Notes under the pieces: generated by a model
What the model saw: the letters and a program-made list of their open reading frames with translations, nothing else
Told to the model about the DNA's origin: nothing
Database searches by the model: none
Assembly: GCA_017547585.1 (NCBI GenBank)
Contig: JAFYPH010000057.1
Location: forward strand, 1 to 51,377
Length of the DNA: 51,377 nucleotides
Reading direction: 5' to 3'
DNA from: Bacteroidaceae bacterium
GTDB lineage: Bacteria > Bacteroidota > Bacteroidia > Bacteroidales > Bacteroidaceae
In this document: positions 32,795 through 42,600 of the stretch, in pieces
Numbering within the stretch: position 1 is the first letter of the stretch
Layout: the number at the start of each line of letters is the position of its first letter
Made by a program: the position numbers and the translations under genes

Positions 32795-34837
32795 ATGAGA
32801 AAACTTCAGTTAATTGTAGCGTTGCTGCTGATGTCAGTGGTAACGGTAAGCGCACAGAAACAGTGCTGGACAATCAATCCCGAGACTAACGCCATTGAGA
32901 TGATTCTCAATGACGAGACTCTCCCCTACAGTGACCACATGGAGATGAGTGGCGAAATGGTATCTTTCGTTACACGTTGGAATGTGGATGAGTACAAAAA
33001 CTTCAGTCAGGAGCGTTCTTTGGTATTCCCCATGCTCCGTACAATCCCCAACAACACTCACGGTTCACTTATGTACCGCGTACAGACAGATGTTGTCTCA
33101 ATGTTGGGTATCAACAACCTTGCTCCCGTACAGTTGGGCGTTAAGAAGGTAAGCATCAACGGTGCACTTCAGGTTACAAGCCAGTATGGTATCGGTGTTG
33201 TGAACACAGGTGCAGCTCGCAAACGTGCTCCCTCTCCCGTTGTTGAGATTACAACAACCATCTTCCCCAGCACCACACTCCCCATGATGTGCGAGACCTA
33301 CGAGGTTAAGAACATCACAGGCCGCACACTTACAGTGGCTGTTCCCGAGTTTGTGCAGAAACTTAAGACCGACCCTGCAAAGGGTGTTGATGGTACATAC
33401 ATCATCCAGTCAGAGGTTTACGGCTCGGGTACATACAAGCTCGAGCCCGGCAAGAGCATCGAGTTCGGCGCAGCTTTCCAGGCTTACCGCGAGAAGACAG
33501 AGAAGGCTCTTGTTCCCGACGTAAAGGCAGAGTATGCTAAACGTATGGACTACATCAAGAACAGCATCGACGGTGCACTCGTTCTCGAGACACCCGAGAA
33601 GGTTATCGACACAGAGTTCCGTTTCTCTAAGATTCGTGCATCAGAGAGTATCTACCGCACAAAGGGTGGTCTCATGCACGGCCCCGGCGGTGAGTCATAC
33701 TATGCTGCTATCTGGTGCAACGACCAGTCAGAGTACGTAAGCCCCTTGTTCCCCTTCATGGGCTACCAGGTAGGTAACGAGTCTGCTCTCAACTGCTACA
33801 AGCTCTTCGCTCGCTACATGAACGACGAGTACAACAAAATCCCCAGCTCAATCATTGCCGAGGGTATCGACACATGGGGTGGCGCAGGCGACCGTGGTGA
33901 CGCAGCTATGAATGCTCACGGTGCTACACGTTACCTCCTTGCTCGTGCCGACAAAGAGGAGGCTAAAGAGATTTGGCCCTTCATCAAATGGTGTCTCGAA
34001 TATACACGTCGTCAGTTGAACGACGCTGGTGTTCCCCGCTCAGACAGAGACGAGCTCGAGGGTCGTTTCCCCTCAGGCGAGGCTAACCTCTGTACAGCTA
34101 CTCTCTACTACGACGGTCTTGTAATGGCTTCTTATCTTGCTCCTATCGTAGGCGAGCCCAAATTGGCTGCTACATACAGAAAGCAGGCTGCCGAGCTCAA
34201 GAAAAACATCAACAAATACTTCTCGGCTAACGTAAGCGGTTACGAGACTTACCGCTACTACGAGGGCAACACAGTGCTCCGTTCATGGATCTGTATGCCT
34301 CTTGTATTCGGCTTCACAGAGCGCGCACAGGGCACAATCGATGCTCTCTATTCAGACAAGCTCTGTACAATCGACGGTCTTCTCACAGCCGAGGGCGATG
34401 CTACATTCTGGGATCGTTCGACACTTTACGCTCTCCGTGGCGTATATGTTGTAGGCGCAGCAGACAAGGCCACAAAGCAGCTGCTCGACTACTCTAACCG
34501 TCGCCTCCTCGGCACACACGTACCTTACCCCATCGAGGCATGGCCCGAGGGCTCACAGCGTCACCTCTCTGCCGAGAGCGGTCTCTACTGCCGTATCATC
34601 ACCGAGGGTCTCTTCGGTATCCAGCCCACAGGTTTCAACAGCTTCAACCTTACAATCCAGTTGCCCACAGATTGGAACGAAATGGCACTGCGCCACGTGA
34701 AGGCATTCGGTGGCGACTTTGACATCGAGGTTGTACGTAAGTCTGACACACGTGCTCAGGTTATCATCAAGAACGGTGACAAGCAGAAGAAATACACAGT
34801 TCGCATCGGCGAAACGATTAAAAACATAAAGATTTAA
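32795..34837 (+). CDS. Exported (alpha/alpha)-barrel protein, probable glycoside hydrolase of unassigned family
   Basis: The 680-residue protein starts with a signal peptide (MRKLQLIVALLLMSVVTVSA). An N-terminal beta-rich domain spans about 21-270 and a C-terminal part about 290-650 is built of helical hairpins, the layout of six-hairpin glycosidases such as GH95, GH78 and GH63 relatives. Candidate acid residues lie in RSDRDELEGRFPSGEAN (about 425-441) and PIEAWPEGSQRHLSAESG (about 576-593). A short beta cap closes the chain. I cannot place it in a named family. Position between a protease and a GH110 enzyme argues for action on a host O-glycan. There is no lipobox, so it should be periplasmic or secreted. 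Confidence 0.6.
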   Translation: MRKLQLIVALLLMSVVTVSAQKQCWTINPETNAIEMILNDETLPYSDHMEMSGEMVSFVTRWNVDEYKNFSQERSLVFPMLRTIPNNTHGSLMYRVQTDVVSMLGINNLAPVQLGVKKVSINGALQVTSQYGIGVVNTGAARKRAPSPVVEITTTIFPSTTLPMMCETYEVKNITGRTLTVAVPEFVQKLKTDPAKGVDGTYIIQSEVYGSGTYKLEPGKSIEFGAAFQAYREKTEKALVPDVKAEYAKRMDYIKNSIDGALVLETPEKVIDTEFRFSKIRASESIYRTKGGLMHGPGGESYYAAIWCNDQSEYVSPLFPFMGYQVGNESALNCYKLFARYMNDEYNKIPSSIIAEGIDTWGGAGDRGDAAMNAHGATRYLLARADKEEAKEIWPFIKWCLEYTRRQLNDAGVPRSDRDELEGRFPSGEANLCTATLYYDGLVMASYLAPIVGEPKLAATYRKQAAELKKNINKYFSANVSGYETYRYYEGNTVLRSWICMPLVFGFTERAQGTIDALYSDKLCTIDGLLTAEGDATFWDRSTLYALRGVYVVGAADKATKQLLDYSNRRLLGTHVPYPIEAWPEGSQRHLSAESGLYCRIITEGLFGIQPTGFNSFNLTIQLPTDWNEMALRHVKAFGGDFDIEVVRKSDTRAQVIIKNGDKQKKYTVRIGETIKNIKI

Positions 34838-34856
34838 TCAACGTGTAAAAAAATAA

Positions 34857-34894
34857 AATCTCCTACTCTGCCAAAATTGGCGGGGTGGGAGATT
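34857..34894 (+). other. Strong intercistronic hairpin inside the glycan operon
   Basis: A 16-bp stem (34857-34872 with 34879-34894, including three G-U pairs) with a six-base loop lies between the barrel-protein gene and GH110. On the plus strand no T-tract follows, so it may protect or process the mRNA or attenuate rather than terminate. On the minus strand it is followed by a T-rich run and would look like a terminator. Confidence 0.6.
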
Positions 34895-34922
34895 ATAAGT
34901 TTAATTTCTAACAAAGAGAAAC

Positions 34923-36626
34923 ATGAAAAAGATGTTCAAGCTTTTTGCCCTCTCGGCAATGGCATTCATTGCAGCCTGCTCTTCGGCTCCCGAGGCAAAA
35001 ACCGTGTATGTGAAAGATTATATTACCGAGGAGATGAAGGACGACGCCTACCCCGGCATTCGTCTCGCACTCGAGGAGTGTCTCAAATACAAGAACAGCA
35101 CATTGGTGTTCCCCGGCGACACACTCTTCATCAAGGACAAATACTGCTTCGAGAAATATCAGTACATCAGCAACAATACTCAGGGTAAGAAACGCATCGC
35201 TATCAATGTAGAGAATGCCGAGGGCCTCACAATCGATGGTAACGGTACCACACTTCTCTTCACAGGCTTCATCTCTCCCTTCAACTTCGAGAATTCAAGC
35301 AACATCACCATCCGCGACATCAACATCGACTTTACCCACACATTCAATTCTCAGGGCGAGATTATGGCAGTGGGCGACGGCTGGTTGGAGCTCAAGTTCC
35401 CCGCAGACTACAAAGTGGATATTCAGGGTGGTCAGTTGCGCATCCGCGACAAAGAGAATATCACCTACCCCTATGGTAGCCTTCTCGAGTTTGACGGCAA
35501 GAAGAAAGAGGTTGCATACTACGTTCACGATTACTGGTTGTGGAGCGGATTGCAGGCCGAGGCTCTTCCCAACGGCAACTTCAAAATCTTCCTCAAAGAC
35601 CTTACAGGTACAGTGGGCAACATCATGGCCTTCGGCGCGGCTCGCCGCTCGAACCCCGGATTCACATTCGACGAGTGTAACACAGTGCTCGTGCAGAATG
35701 TCAACCTCTACCACTGTGGAGGTATGGGCTTCATCGTTCAGCGTGTGAAAGATATCGAGCTCAACAAGGTGCAGGTTGTTCCCACTCCCGGCAGCGACCG
35801 CATCATCAGTGCAACAGCCGATGCTACACACTTCATCAACTGCGGCGGCTATCTGCGCATGATCGACTGTAAGTTCACCAACCAGAAGGACGATGCTACA
35901 AACATCCACGGCTGGTACGCAATGACACGCGAGAAGGTCAACGAGAATACAATCCTCGTATGGTACAACTACGGCAAAGACTTCGTTCGTCCCGGAATGA
36001 ACATGGAGATTGCCAACCACAAGACCATGATGACCTATGCTCACCGTGTGGTAAAATCTATTCGCCCCATCAACAGCGAGCTTGCCGAGATTACCTTCAC
36101 CGAGCCCCTTCCCGAGGAGTTGCAGATAAAAGACCCCATCGCATGCGACGACCAGTATCCTGACGTACTCATCAAGGGCTGTCACTTTGCAAACAACCGC
36201 GCACGCGGCCTTCTCATCGGCTCACGCGGCGAGGTTATCATCGAGAACAACTACTTCCACGTTCCTGGTTCTTCAATCCTCTTCGAGGGTGACGGTAGCT
36301 ATTGGTACGAGCAGTCGGGCGTTCGCAACGTACAGGTGCGCAACAATATGTTCGACAACTGTCTCTACGGCTGCAAGACATGGGGCGACGCTCACATTGC
36401 ATACAACAGCCGCATCAGCGAGCAGGAGAAGAGCCGTTACCACAAGAATATTGTAGTCGAGGGCAACACCTTCCGCACATTCGACCCCCGCATCCTCTAC
36501 CTCTGCTGCTTCGACGGAATCACCTATCGCAACAACAAGATAGAGGAGAGCACCGACTATGTTTATGCTCGCGAAGAGAAGAATCCCTTCGTCATCAAGC
36601 ATTGCGACAACGTGACAATCGAATAA
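34923..36626 (+). CDS. GH110-like exo-alpha-1,3-galactosidase lipoprotein
   Basis: A 567-residue parallel beta-helix protein with a lipoprotein signal (MKKMFKLFALSAMAFIAAC, lipobox cysteine followed by SSAPE). Repeating strands such as NITIRDINIDF and VLVQNVNLYHCGGMGF mark the beta-helix. KDDATNIHGWY with Asp323 and Asp324 corresponds to the catalytic aspartate pair of GH110 enzymes, which remove terminal alpha-1,3-galactose from blood-group-B and linear alpha-Gal glycans with inversion. Other pectate-lyase-fold enzymes are possible, but the NIHG motif favours GH110. It lies 85 bases after the barrel-protein gene behind a hairpin, and 12 bases before the first sialate esterase. Surface exposure is uncertain because no acidic export signal follows the cysteine. 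Confidence 0.8.
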   Translation: MKKMFKLFALSAMAFIAACSSAPEAKTVYVKDYITEEMKDDAYPGIRLALEECLKYKNSTLVFPGDTLFIKDKYCFEKYQYISNNTQGKKRIAINVENAEGLTIDGNGTTLLFTGFISPFNFENSSNITIRDINIDFTHTFNSQGEIMAVGDGWLELKFPADYKVDIQGGQLRIRDKENITYPYGSLLEFDGKKKEVAYYVHDYWLWSGLQAEALPNGNFKIFLKDLTGTVGNIMAFGAARRSNPGFTFDECNTVLVQNVNLYHCGGMGFIVQRVKDIELNKVQVVPTPGSDRIISATADATHFINCGGYLRMIDCKFTNQKDDATNIHGWYAMTREKVNENTILVWYNYGKDFVRPGMNMEIANHKTMMTYAHRVVKSIRPINSELAEITFTEPLPEELQIKDPIACDDQYPDVLIKGCHFANNRARGLLIGSRGEVIIENNYFHVPGSSILFEGDGSYWYEQSGVRNVQVRNNMFDNCLYGCKTWGDAHIAYNSRISEQEKSRYHKNIVVEGNTFRTFDPRILYLCCFDGITYRNNKIEESTDYVYAREEKNPFVIKHCDNVTIE

Positions 36627-36638
36627 ACATACATTCGT

Positions 36639-38108
36639 ATGAAAAGAATATTATTTTTTTTGACAATCTTGGCCTGTCTGCCTTTTGCTGTGCAGGCCAA
36701 GGTTAGTTTGCCCTCTATTCTCGGCAGTAACATGGTGCTGCAGCGCAACACCGAGGTTAATCTGTGGGGAACAGCCGAGGCGAACAAAAAGGTGAAAATC
36801 ACCGCTTCGTGGACAAAAGAGAAGTTCAGCGTGAAGGCTGATGAGAATGGAAAATGGGCGACGAAAATCCCTACAGCAGATGCTGGCGGCCCCTACACTC
36901 TTACCTTTGACGACGGCGACAAACTCGAACTCACAAACATCCTTTTGGGTGAGGTGTGGATATGCAGCGGACAGTCTAATATGGAAATGCCCGTCGGCGG
37001 ATACATGTATCAGCCTATCATTGGCGTCGAGCAGGATATTGCCGAGGCGTATGAGTACCCCAATATCCGCATGTTCACCGTGCCCCGTTGCATTTCCGAT
37101 ACTCCCAAAGAGGATTGTGACACAGTGTGGCGCGAGTCTTCTCCCCTTACAGTGCGCACCTTCAGTGCCATTGCCTACCTCTTCGGCAAGGAGCTTAACA
37201 AGATGCTCGACGTGCCCATCGGACTCGTTACTTCCAACTGGGGAGGCACAGTCATCGAGGCGTGGATGAGCAAAGAGAGTCTCGCAGCCATCAAAGACCG
37301 CAACTCTTCGCTCGACGCCAGACGCCGTGGCGAGAATGCGCCTGCCGCTCTTTACAATGGAATGATACTCCCCATATGCAACTTCACAGCCAAAGGATTC
37401 ATTTGGTACCAGGGCGAGTCTAACCGCGGCAATTGGTACGACTATACGAAACTTCAGGTTGCCCAGGTGAAGCTGTGGCGCGAAATTTGGGGCAACGACA
37501 AGATGCCTTTCTACATCACCCAGATTGCTCCCTACTGCTACGAGGGCCCCAAGAAGCGCCTCAACGCAATATTCATCGACCAGCAGTATAAAGCTGCCGA
37601 CCTTATAGAAAATTGCGATGTTGCATGTACACAGGATGCAGGTGATTATAGTCACATCCACCCGCTGGAGAAGAAAAAGACAGCCACACGCCTGGCGCTG
37701 CTTGCGCTTGCCAACGATTATGGCATCGAGGGCCTGCCCTCAAAGGCTCCCCGCTTCAACTACTTTGTAGTGAAAGGCAACAAACTCGAACTCTACTTCA
37801 AGAACATTGCGCCCTCTCACACAACCAATCCGCTCGACTACCGCATGTCCAGCTGTTTCTATGGCCGCGAAGAGGCCAAGGGCTTCGAGGTTGCCGGCGA
37901 GGATGGCAAATTCTATCCTGCAAAGGGTAACCACCGCTGGTATTACAATACCATCGAAGTGTGGTCCGACTCTGTACCCAATCCCGTAGCCGTTCGTTAC
38001 GCTTATTGCAACTATCCGTACGAGGCAAACGTGCGCACTCAGTTGGGTCAGGCACTGCCCTCGTTCCGCAGCGACCAGTGGGAGATTAAAAACGATGAGA
38101 TTAAATAA
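36639..38108 (+). CDS. Sialate O-acetylesterase, copy 1
   Basis: A 489-residue SGNH hydrolase (SASA family) that removes O-acetyl groups from sialic acids so that sialidases can act. Signal peptide MKRILFFLTILACLPFAVQA. The nucleophile is Ser113 in SGQSNMEMPVGGY; NWGGTVIEAWMS supplies the Asn-containing block, GFIWYQGESN follows, and the catalytic His is in DYSHIHPLEKK. Domain order is beta-sandwich, split catalytic domain, and C-terminal beta region, as in the family. It is a close paralogue of the next gene, nearly identical over residues 25-120. It starts 12 bases after the GH110 gene. Confidence 0.92.
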   Translation: MKRILFFLTILACLPFAVQAKVSLPSILGSNMVLQRNTEVNLWGTAEANKKVKITASWTKEKFSVKADENGKWATKIPTADAGGPYTLTFDDGDKLELTNILLGEVWICSGQSNMEMPVGGYMYQPIIGVEQDIAEAYEYPNIRMFTVPRCISDTPKEDCDTVWRESSPLTVRTFSAIAYLFGKELNKMLDVPIGLVTSNWGGTVIEAWMSKESLAAIKDRNSSLDARRRGENAPAALYNGMILPICNFTAKGFIWYQGESNRGNWYDYTKLQVAQVKLWREIWGNDKMPFYITQIAPYCYEGPKKRLNAIFIDQQYKAADLIENCDVACTQDAGDYSHIHPLEKKKTATRLALLALANDYGIEGLPSKAPRFNYFVVKGNKLELYFKNIAPSHTTNPLDYRMSSCFYGREEAKGFEVAGEDGKFYPAKGNHRWYYNTIEVWSDSVPNPVAVRYAYCNYPYEANVRTQLGQALPSFRSDQWEIKNDEIK

Positions 38109-38127
38109 TATAATAAGGTAAAAAGTC

Positions 38128-39597
38128 ATGAAAAAAATATCTATTCTTGTGGCAGCGCTCGCATGCGCGTTTGGCGTTGCACAGGCAAAGGTGACACTCC
38201 CCGCGGTGCTCGGCAGCAATATGGTGCTGCAGCGCAACACCGACGTTAATCTGTGGGGAACAGCCGAGGCAAACAAAAAGGTGAAAATCACCGCCTCGTG
38301 GACAAAAGAGAAATTCAGCGTAAAGGCCGACGACAATGGAAAGTGGGCAACAACAATCCCCACAACCGATGCGGGCGGCCCCTATACACTCACCTTCGAC
38401 GATGGCGAAAAGCTCGAACTCACAAACATCCTCTTGGGCGAGGTGTGGGTGTGCAGCGGCCAGTCTAATATGGAAATGCCCGTCGGCGGATACATGTATC
38501 AGCCTGTCGATGGAGCATTGGAGCATATAAAAGAGGCCTACAAATATCCCGAGATTCGCATGTTCACAGTGCCCCGTTGCACTTCGAACACTCCTAAAGA
38601 GGATTGCGACACAATGTGGCGCGAGTCGTCGCCCATGACAGTGCGCACCTACAGTGCAGCTGCCTATTTCTTTGGTAAAGAGATTCACAAGATGCTCGGC
38701 GTTCCCGTGGGCCTCATCACAGCCAACTGGGGCGGAACACGCATCGAGGCGTGGATGAGCAAAGAGTCTCTCGACGGAGTAACAGGCCGCAACGTCGACT
38801 ACGATAAAAAATATCGTGGCCCTAACACCAACAATGTACTATACAATGGAATGATTGCTCCCATCAGCAAGTTTACAGCCAAGGGATTCATCTGGTACCA
38901 GGGCTGTGCCAACCGCTACAACTGGTTCGACTATGCAGAATTGCAGAAAGCAATGATTAAAGCATGGCGCAAGGATTGGGGCAACGACAAGATGCCTTTC
39001 TACTTCACACAGATTGCTCCCTACTGCTACGAGGGCCACAAGCTGCGCGGTACTCCTCTCTTTGTCGATCAGCAGTGGAAGATTGCCGACGAGGTTGAGA
39101 ACTGCGACATTGCATGTACAACAGACATTGGCGACTTCTCACTCATTCACCCTGCGGCAAAAGATAAGGTAGGTCAGCGTCTGGCCAACCTTGCCCTGAC
39201 AAACGACTACGGCGTCGAGGGGTTGCCCGCACGCTACCCCCGCTTCAAGTCTTTCGAGAAGAAGGGTAACAAGCTTGTCCTCAGCTTCTCTAATATGACT
39301 CATGCAAACAACTTCGAGGTTGCCGACCCCACACAGCAGGATTGCTTCAACGCTCGCGAGCGCGCCAAGGGCTTCGAGGTTGCCGGTGCCGACAAGAAAT
39401 TCTACCCTGCGCAGGCCAACCACATGTGGTGCAAGAACACCATCGAAGTGTGGTCCGACTCTGTGCCCGAGCCCGTAGCTGTTCGTTACGCTTATCAGAA
39501 TTACTCGTTCGAGGCTAACGTAAAGACACTGCTCGGCCTTCCCCTTCCCTCTTTCCGCTCGGATGATTGGGAGATGGAGGATATTGGCATTAAATAA
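38128..39597 (+). CDS. Sialate O-acetylesterase, copy 2
   Basis: Also 489 residues, with signal peptide MKKISILVAALACAFGVAQA, nucleophile motif SGQSNMEMPVGGY, NWGGTRIEAWMS and catalytic His in DFSLIHPAAKDK. In GFIWYQGCANRYNW the Glu-Ser of copy 1 (GESN) is Cys-Ala, so the block around the usual GESN motif has diverged. The N-terminal third is almost the same as copy 1 at DNA level, while the C-terminal two thirds differ more. This suggests a tandem duplication with later specialisation or local gene conversion. It is the last gene of the operon, with a terminator 22 bases after its stop. Confidence 0.91.
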   Translation: MKKISILVAALACAFGVAQAKVTLPAVLGSNMVLQRNTDVNLWGTAEANKKVKITASWTKEKFSVKADDNGKWATTIPTTDAGGPYTLTFDDGEKLELTNILLGEVWVCSGQSNMEMPVGGYMYQPVDGALEHIKEAYKYPEIRMFTVPRCTSNTPKEDCDTMWRESSPMTVRTYSAAAYFFGKEIHKMLGVPVGLITANWGGTRIEAWMSKESLDGVTGRNVDYDKKYRGPNTNNVLYNGMIAPISKFTAKGFIWYQGCANRYNWFDYAELQKAMIKAWRKDWGNDKMPFYFTQIAPYCYEGHKLRGTPLFVDQQWKIADEVENCDIACTTDIGDFSLIHPAAKDKVGQRLANLALTNDYGVEGLPARYPRFKSFEKKGNKLVLSFSNMTHANNFEVADPTQQDCFNARERAKGFEVAGADKKFYPAQANHMWCKNTIEVWSDSVPEPVAVRYAYQNYSFEANVKTLLGLPLPSFRSDDWEMEDIGIK

Positions 39598-39619
39598 TAT
39601 TCCCTTATAATATTATTCA

Positions 39620-39656
39620 CAAAAATAGGCTGACCGTTGAGGTCAGCCTATTTTTG
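39620..39656. terminator. Bidirectional terminator between the glycan operon and the C1 protease gene
   Basis: A perfect 16-bp stem (39620-39635 with 39641-39656) around a GTTGA loop, with A-tract on the left arm and T-tract on the right, so it can end transcription from both convergent units. Confidence 0.92.
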
Positions 39657-39677
39657 TAAGTAGATTTTCGCTTGATA

Positions 39678-42600
39678 CTATTTCTTAAGTATCTTCTTGT
39701 TGTCGATGATGTTGATACCCTTCTGCGGAGCCTCAATCAGCTGTCCTTTAATGTTGTAGATGCTGCCGGGAACTGCCTGTGAGGGGGTAATGTCGTCGAT
39801 GCCTGTGGGAATCACAGGGGTGAGTCTCTCGTGGGTCATACCCTCGAGTTTGAAGGCTGTAATTCCGAAGCTCGATTGTCCGGTGAGGTTAACGATGATA
39901 CCCAGCGACACCTCAGTCTCTTCGGCGAGAGTGAATGTGAGGCCGCCCTCGACGAGTTTGCACCATGCAATAGCCATCTCTTCGCATTTTGCCTCGCCCA
40001 CCAATGTTGTTCCTGCGCTCACTACCAGACGGCTCTCCTGTGCATCGCTGCCATCGCTGAACTTGATGCTGAACTTGTATTCACCTGCGGGGAGCTTGAC
40101 AGACTGCCACAATCTGTAGTCGAGCAGCGGAGAGGCGAATCCGCTCCATTGTGTCTCGAAGGTGATGTCGCTACCGTGGCTGGTGTCAATGTGTGCGCCG
40201 GTTATGATGTTTCCGGACTTGATAGCATTAAGATCCTTCCACTTTGATTTTGATGTGCGCATAGCCAATACAAGGAAGCGGCTGCTGTTGTTGGGATTGA
40301 CTGTGCCCGAGGCTGTGAGGAAGGGGTTCTTGTAGTTTGTAAGGTACTTCGAAGAAATATCACCGTGCATAAGTGCGTTTGTGTCGAGTGTGAACACTCC
40401 CAACGCCGAGTTCCATGCGTCGCCATCGGGGCCGAAGCCTATGCGCTGTGCGTGGCAGGCCGAGCCTGTGCGGTCGATAACATTGCCTCCACTCTGGTTG
40501 AAGTCGTAGTAGAGCAACAGCAGGTCTTCTGTCTGTGCAGCCTGAATATCGGCAATATGCTGGTTGGCGTATGCAGAAATCTTGCTTACGCTGAGAGCCG
40601 AGCTCCAAATGCGCACTTCGTCAATCTGGCCATGGAAGCCGTTGTCCTCGTTACCCATGGTGATAGTCTCCAATGCCGGGAAATTGGTGTCCAGCTTGGT
40701 TGCAGAGGTATTGACGAGAATAGCGTCGCGATAGAATTTTACAGTTCCCTGGCTGTAAACAATAGCATAATGGTGCCATTCGTTGTTGATGATGAACTGT
40801 TCGTTCGAAGTGGCTTTCTTTGTACCCAATGTAACGGTCAATGCTCCTTTTGAGTCTACAGAGGTCGAGAAATTACCCTGTGACGAAGAGAGGCACACGC
40901 TGCCCTGATACTGCTGGGGACGCATCCACCAGTCGAGTGTAAGCTGGCTCTGCTCTTCGGTGAAGGGGCAGGGCAACTGCAAACGCTCGCTGCCTGTAAA
41001 GTTGAGGCAGGTTCCGGGGTCGTCGTTGCTGACAACAAGGTAGCGGTTGCGGGTGAGAGTGTTGCTGCCAAGCTCGTTCTCGACCGTCAGAGTTACATTA
41101 TAAACGCCCGGGGCTGTGGGTACAATGAAAGGAGACTGTCCGTCTACCAATAGTGCACGACTGCCGTTGTTGAGATTCCAATGCCAAGAGAGAGGGCTGT
41201 ATCGGCTGTTGTCGATAAGCTGAACTGTGTCGCCCAGCATTATGGCTGTCTCTGAAGCCTCGAAACGTGCTTCGGGTGCCGATTCTTCAACGGTAACATT
41301 GTGTGTCACGCTGCTGCTGCCATAGGCGTTGGTTACTGTGAGTGTCACGGCGTACGTTCCGGTCTTGGGGTAGAGAGCGGTGGCGTTGGTGCCTTTGAAC
41401 TCCTCTACTTCGGCGCCGGGCATGCTCCAGACGTATGTGCATCCCTCGCCCTCGCTGCAGTTTGTGAAGCTGAAACGGTCGCCGGCAGGCAGGGTGTCGT
41501 TCAGAATGTTGAAAGCTGCCACGGGGGCGTTTCCTTCGACAATATTAATCTCTTTGGTGGCTGTAAGGGTGTCGCCCGATGTAAACAGGGCTGTACAAGA
41601 GACTGTGTATGTGCCTGCTGCGGGGAATATAAATGCGGGGCTCACGCCATACTGCTCGGCAATGTTTGTTCCGGGAACGCTCCATGTCCACTCGGTGGCG
41701 TTGAGCGAACTGCTTGCTGTAAGGTGGAAGGGGATTCCTGCCACGTGAGTGCTCTCTTCCTCTGTGATTGTAATCGTGGGGCTTTGTGTGCTTGCCGAGA
41801 AGGGATCGTTATTATCTTCAATCTCCCAGCTGCCGATAGAGTGGAAAGAGGCGTGCTTGCCTCCTGCCCAGTCGCGCAAAAGAGTCTTTCCGTCAACCTG
41901 TATAGTGTCCATGGGAATGTATACAAGAAGGTCGGGGTAGAGAGCGGGCTTGGCAATGGGAACGTACATATCCTGCTTAATCTCGGCCTGTGTGCGGGCC
42001 TTGCTCCAGATGCGTATTTCGTCGAGTCCGCCGTTCCACCACTCGTTGTTGTTTGTGTGGCCGAACTGCAGGTCGCCAAGGGTGGGGAGTCCCGAATATG
42101 TAGAAGAGGTTATTTGTCCTCTCTTGGTACCATTAATGTAGAGAATGAGCTTGTTATTGTCAATTACTATTGCCACGTGGTACCATTTGGTTGTGTAGGG
42201 CAGGGCGTTGCTGACATCCAGACGGTTACCCGAACTGTTTGCCCATCCTACAGAAACAGAATTGTTGCCGTTGCTGTGGAACAGGAACGAACCCCATCCC
42301 GAACCAATCTGATGGCTGTAGTTTACATTGCTTGTGCTGCGCACAAAGAACTCTATGGTCGCTTCGCTCAACGGGCTTGAGATTGCGTTGGGGATTGTAA
42401 TTCCTCCTTTGTCGAACATTGTCAGCTTGTTTGTGCCGTGGTCGGGTGCCTGTATCGCTATCTGGTTAGAGGGAGCAGACTCCTGTTTGTAGGCTCCTGC
42501 CTGATATACGGCCTTCACGCAGAAGGGGCCTTCGGCGCTGTTGTCGAATGTGAAGGTTGTCTGGTCGGCAGGCAGTTGCGCCATCAGCTTTTCACCATCG

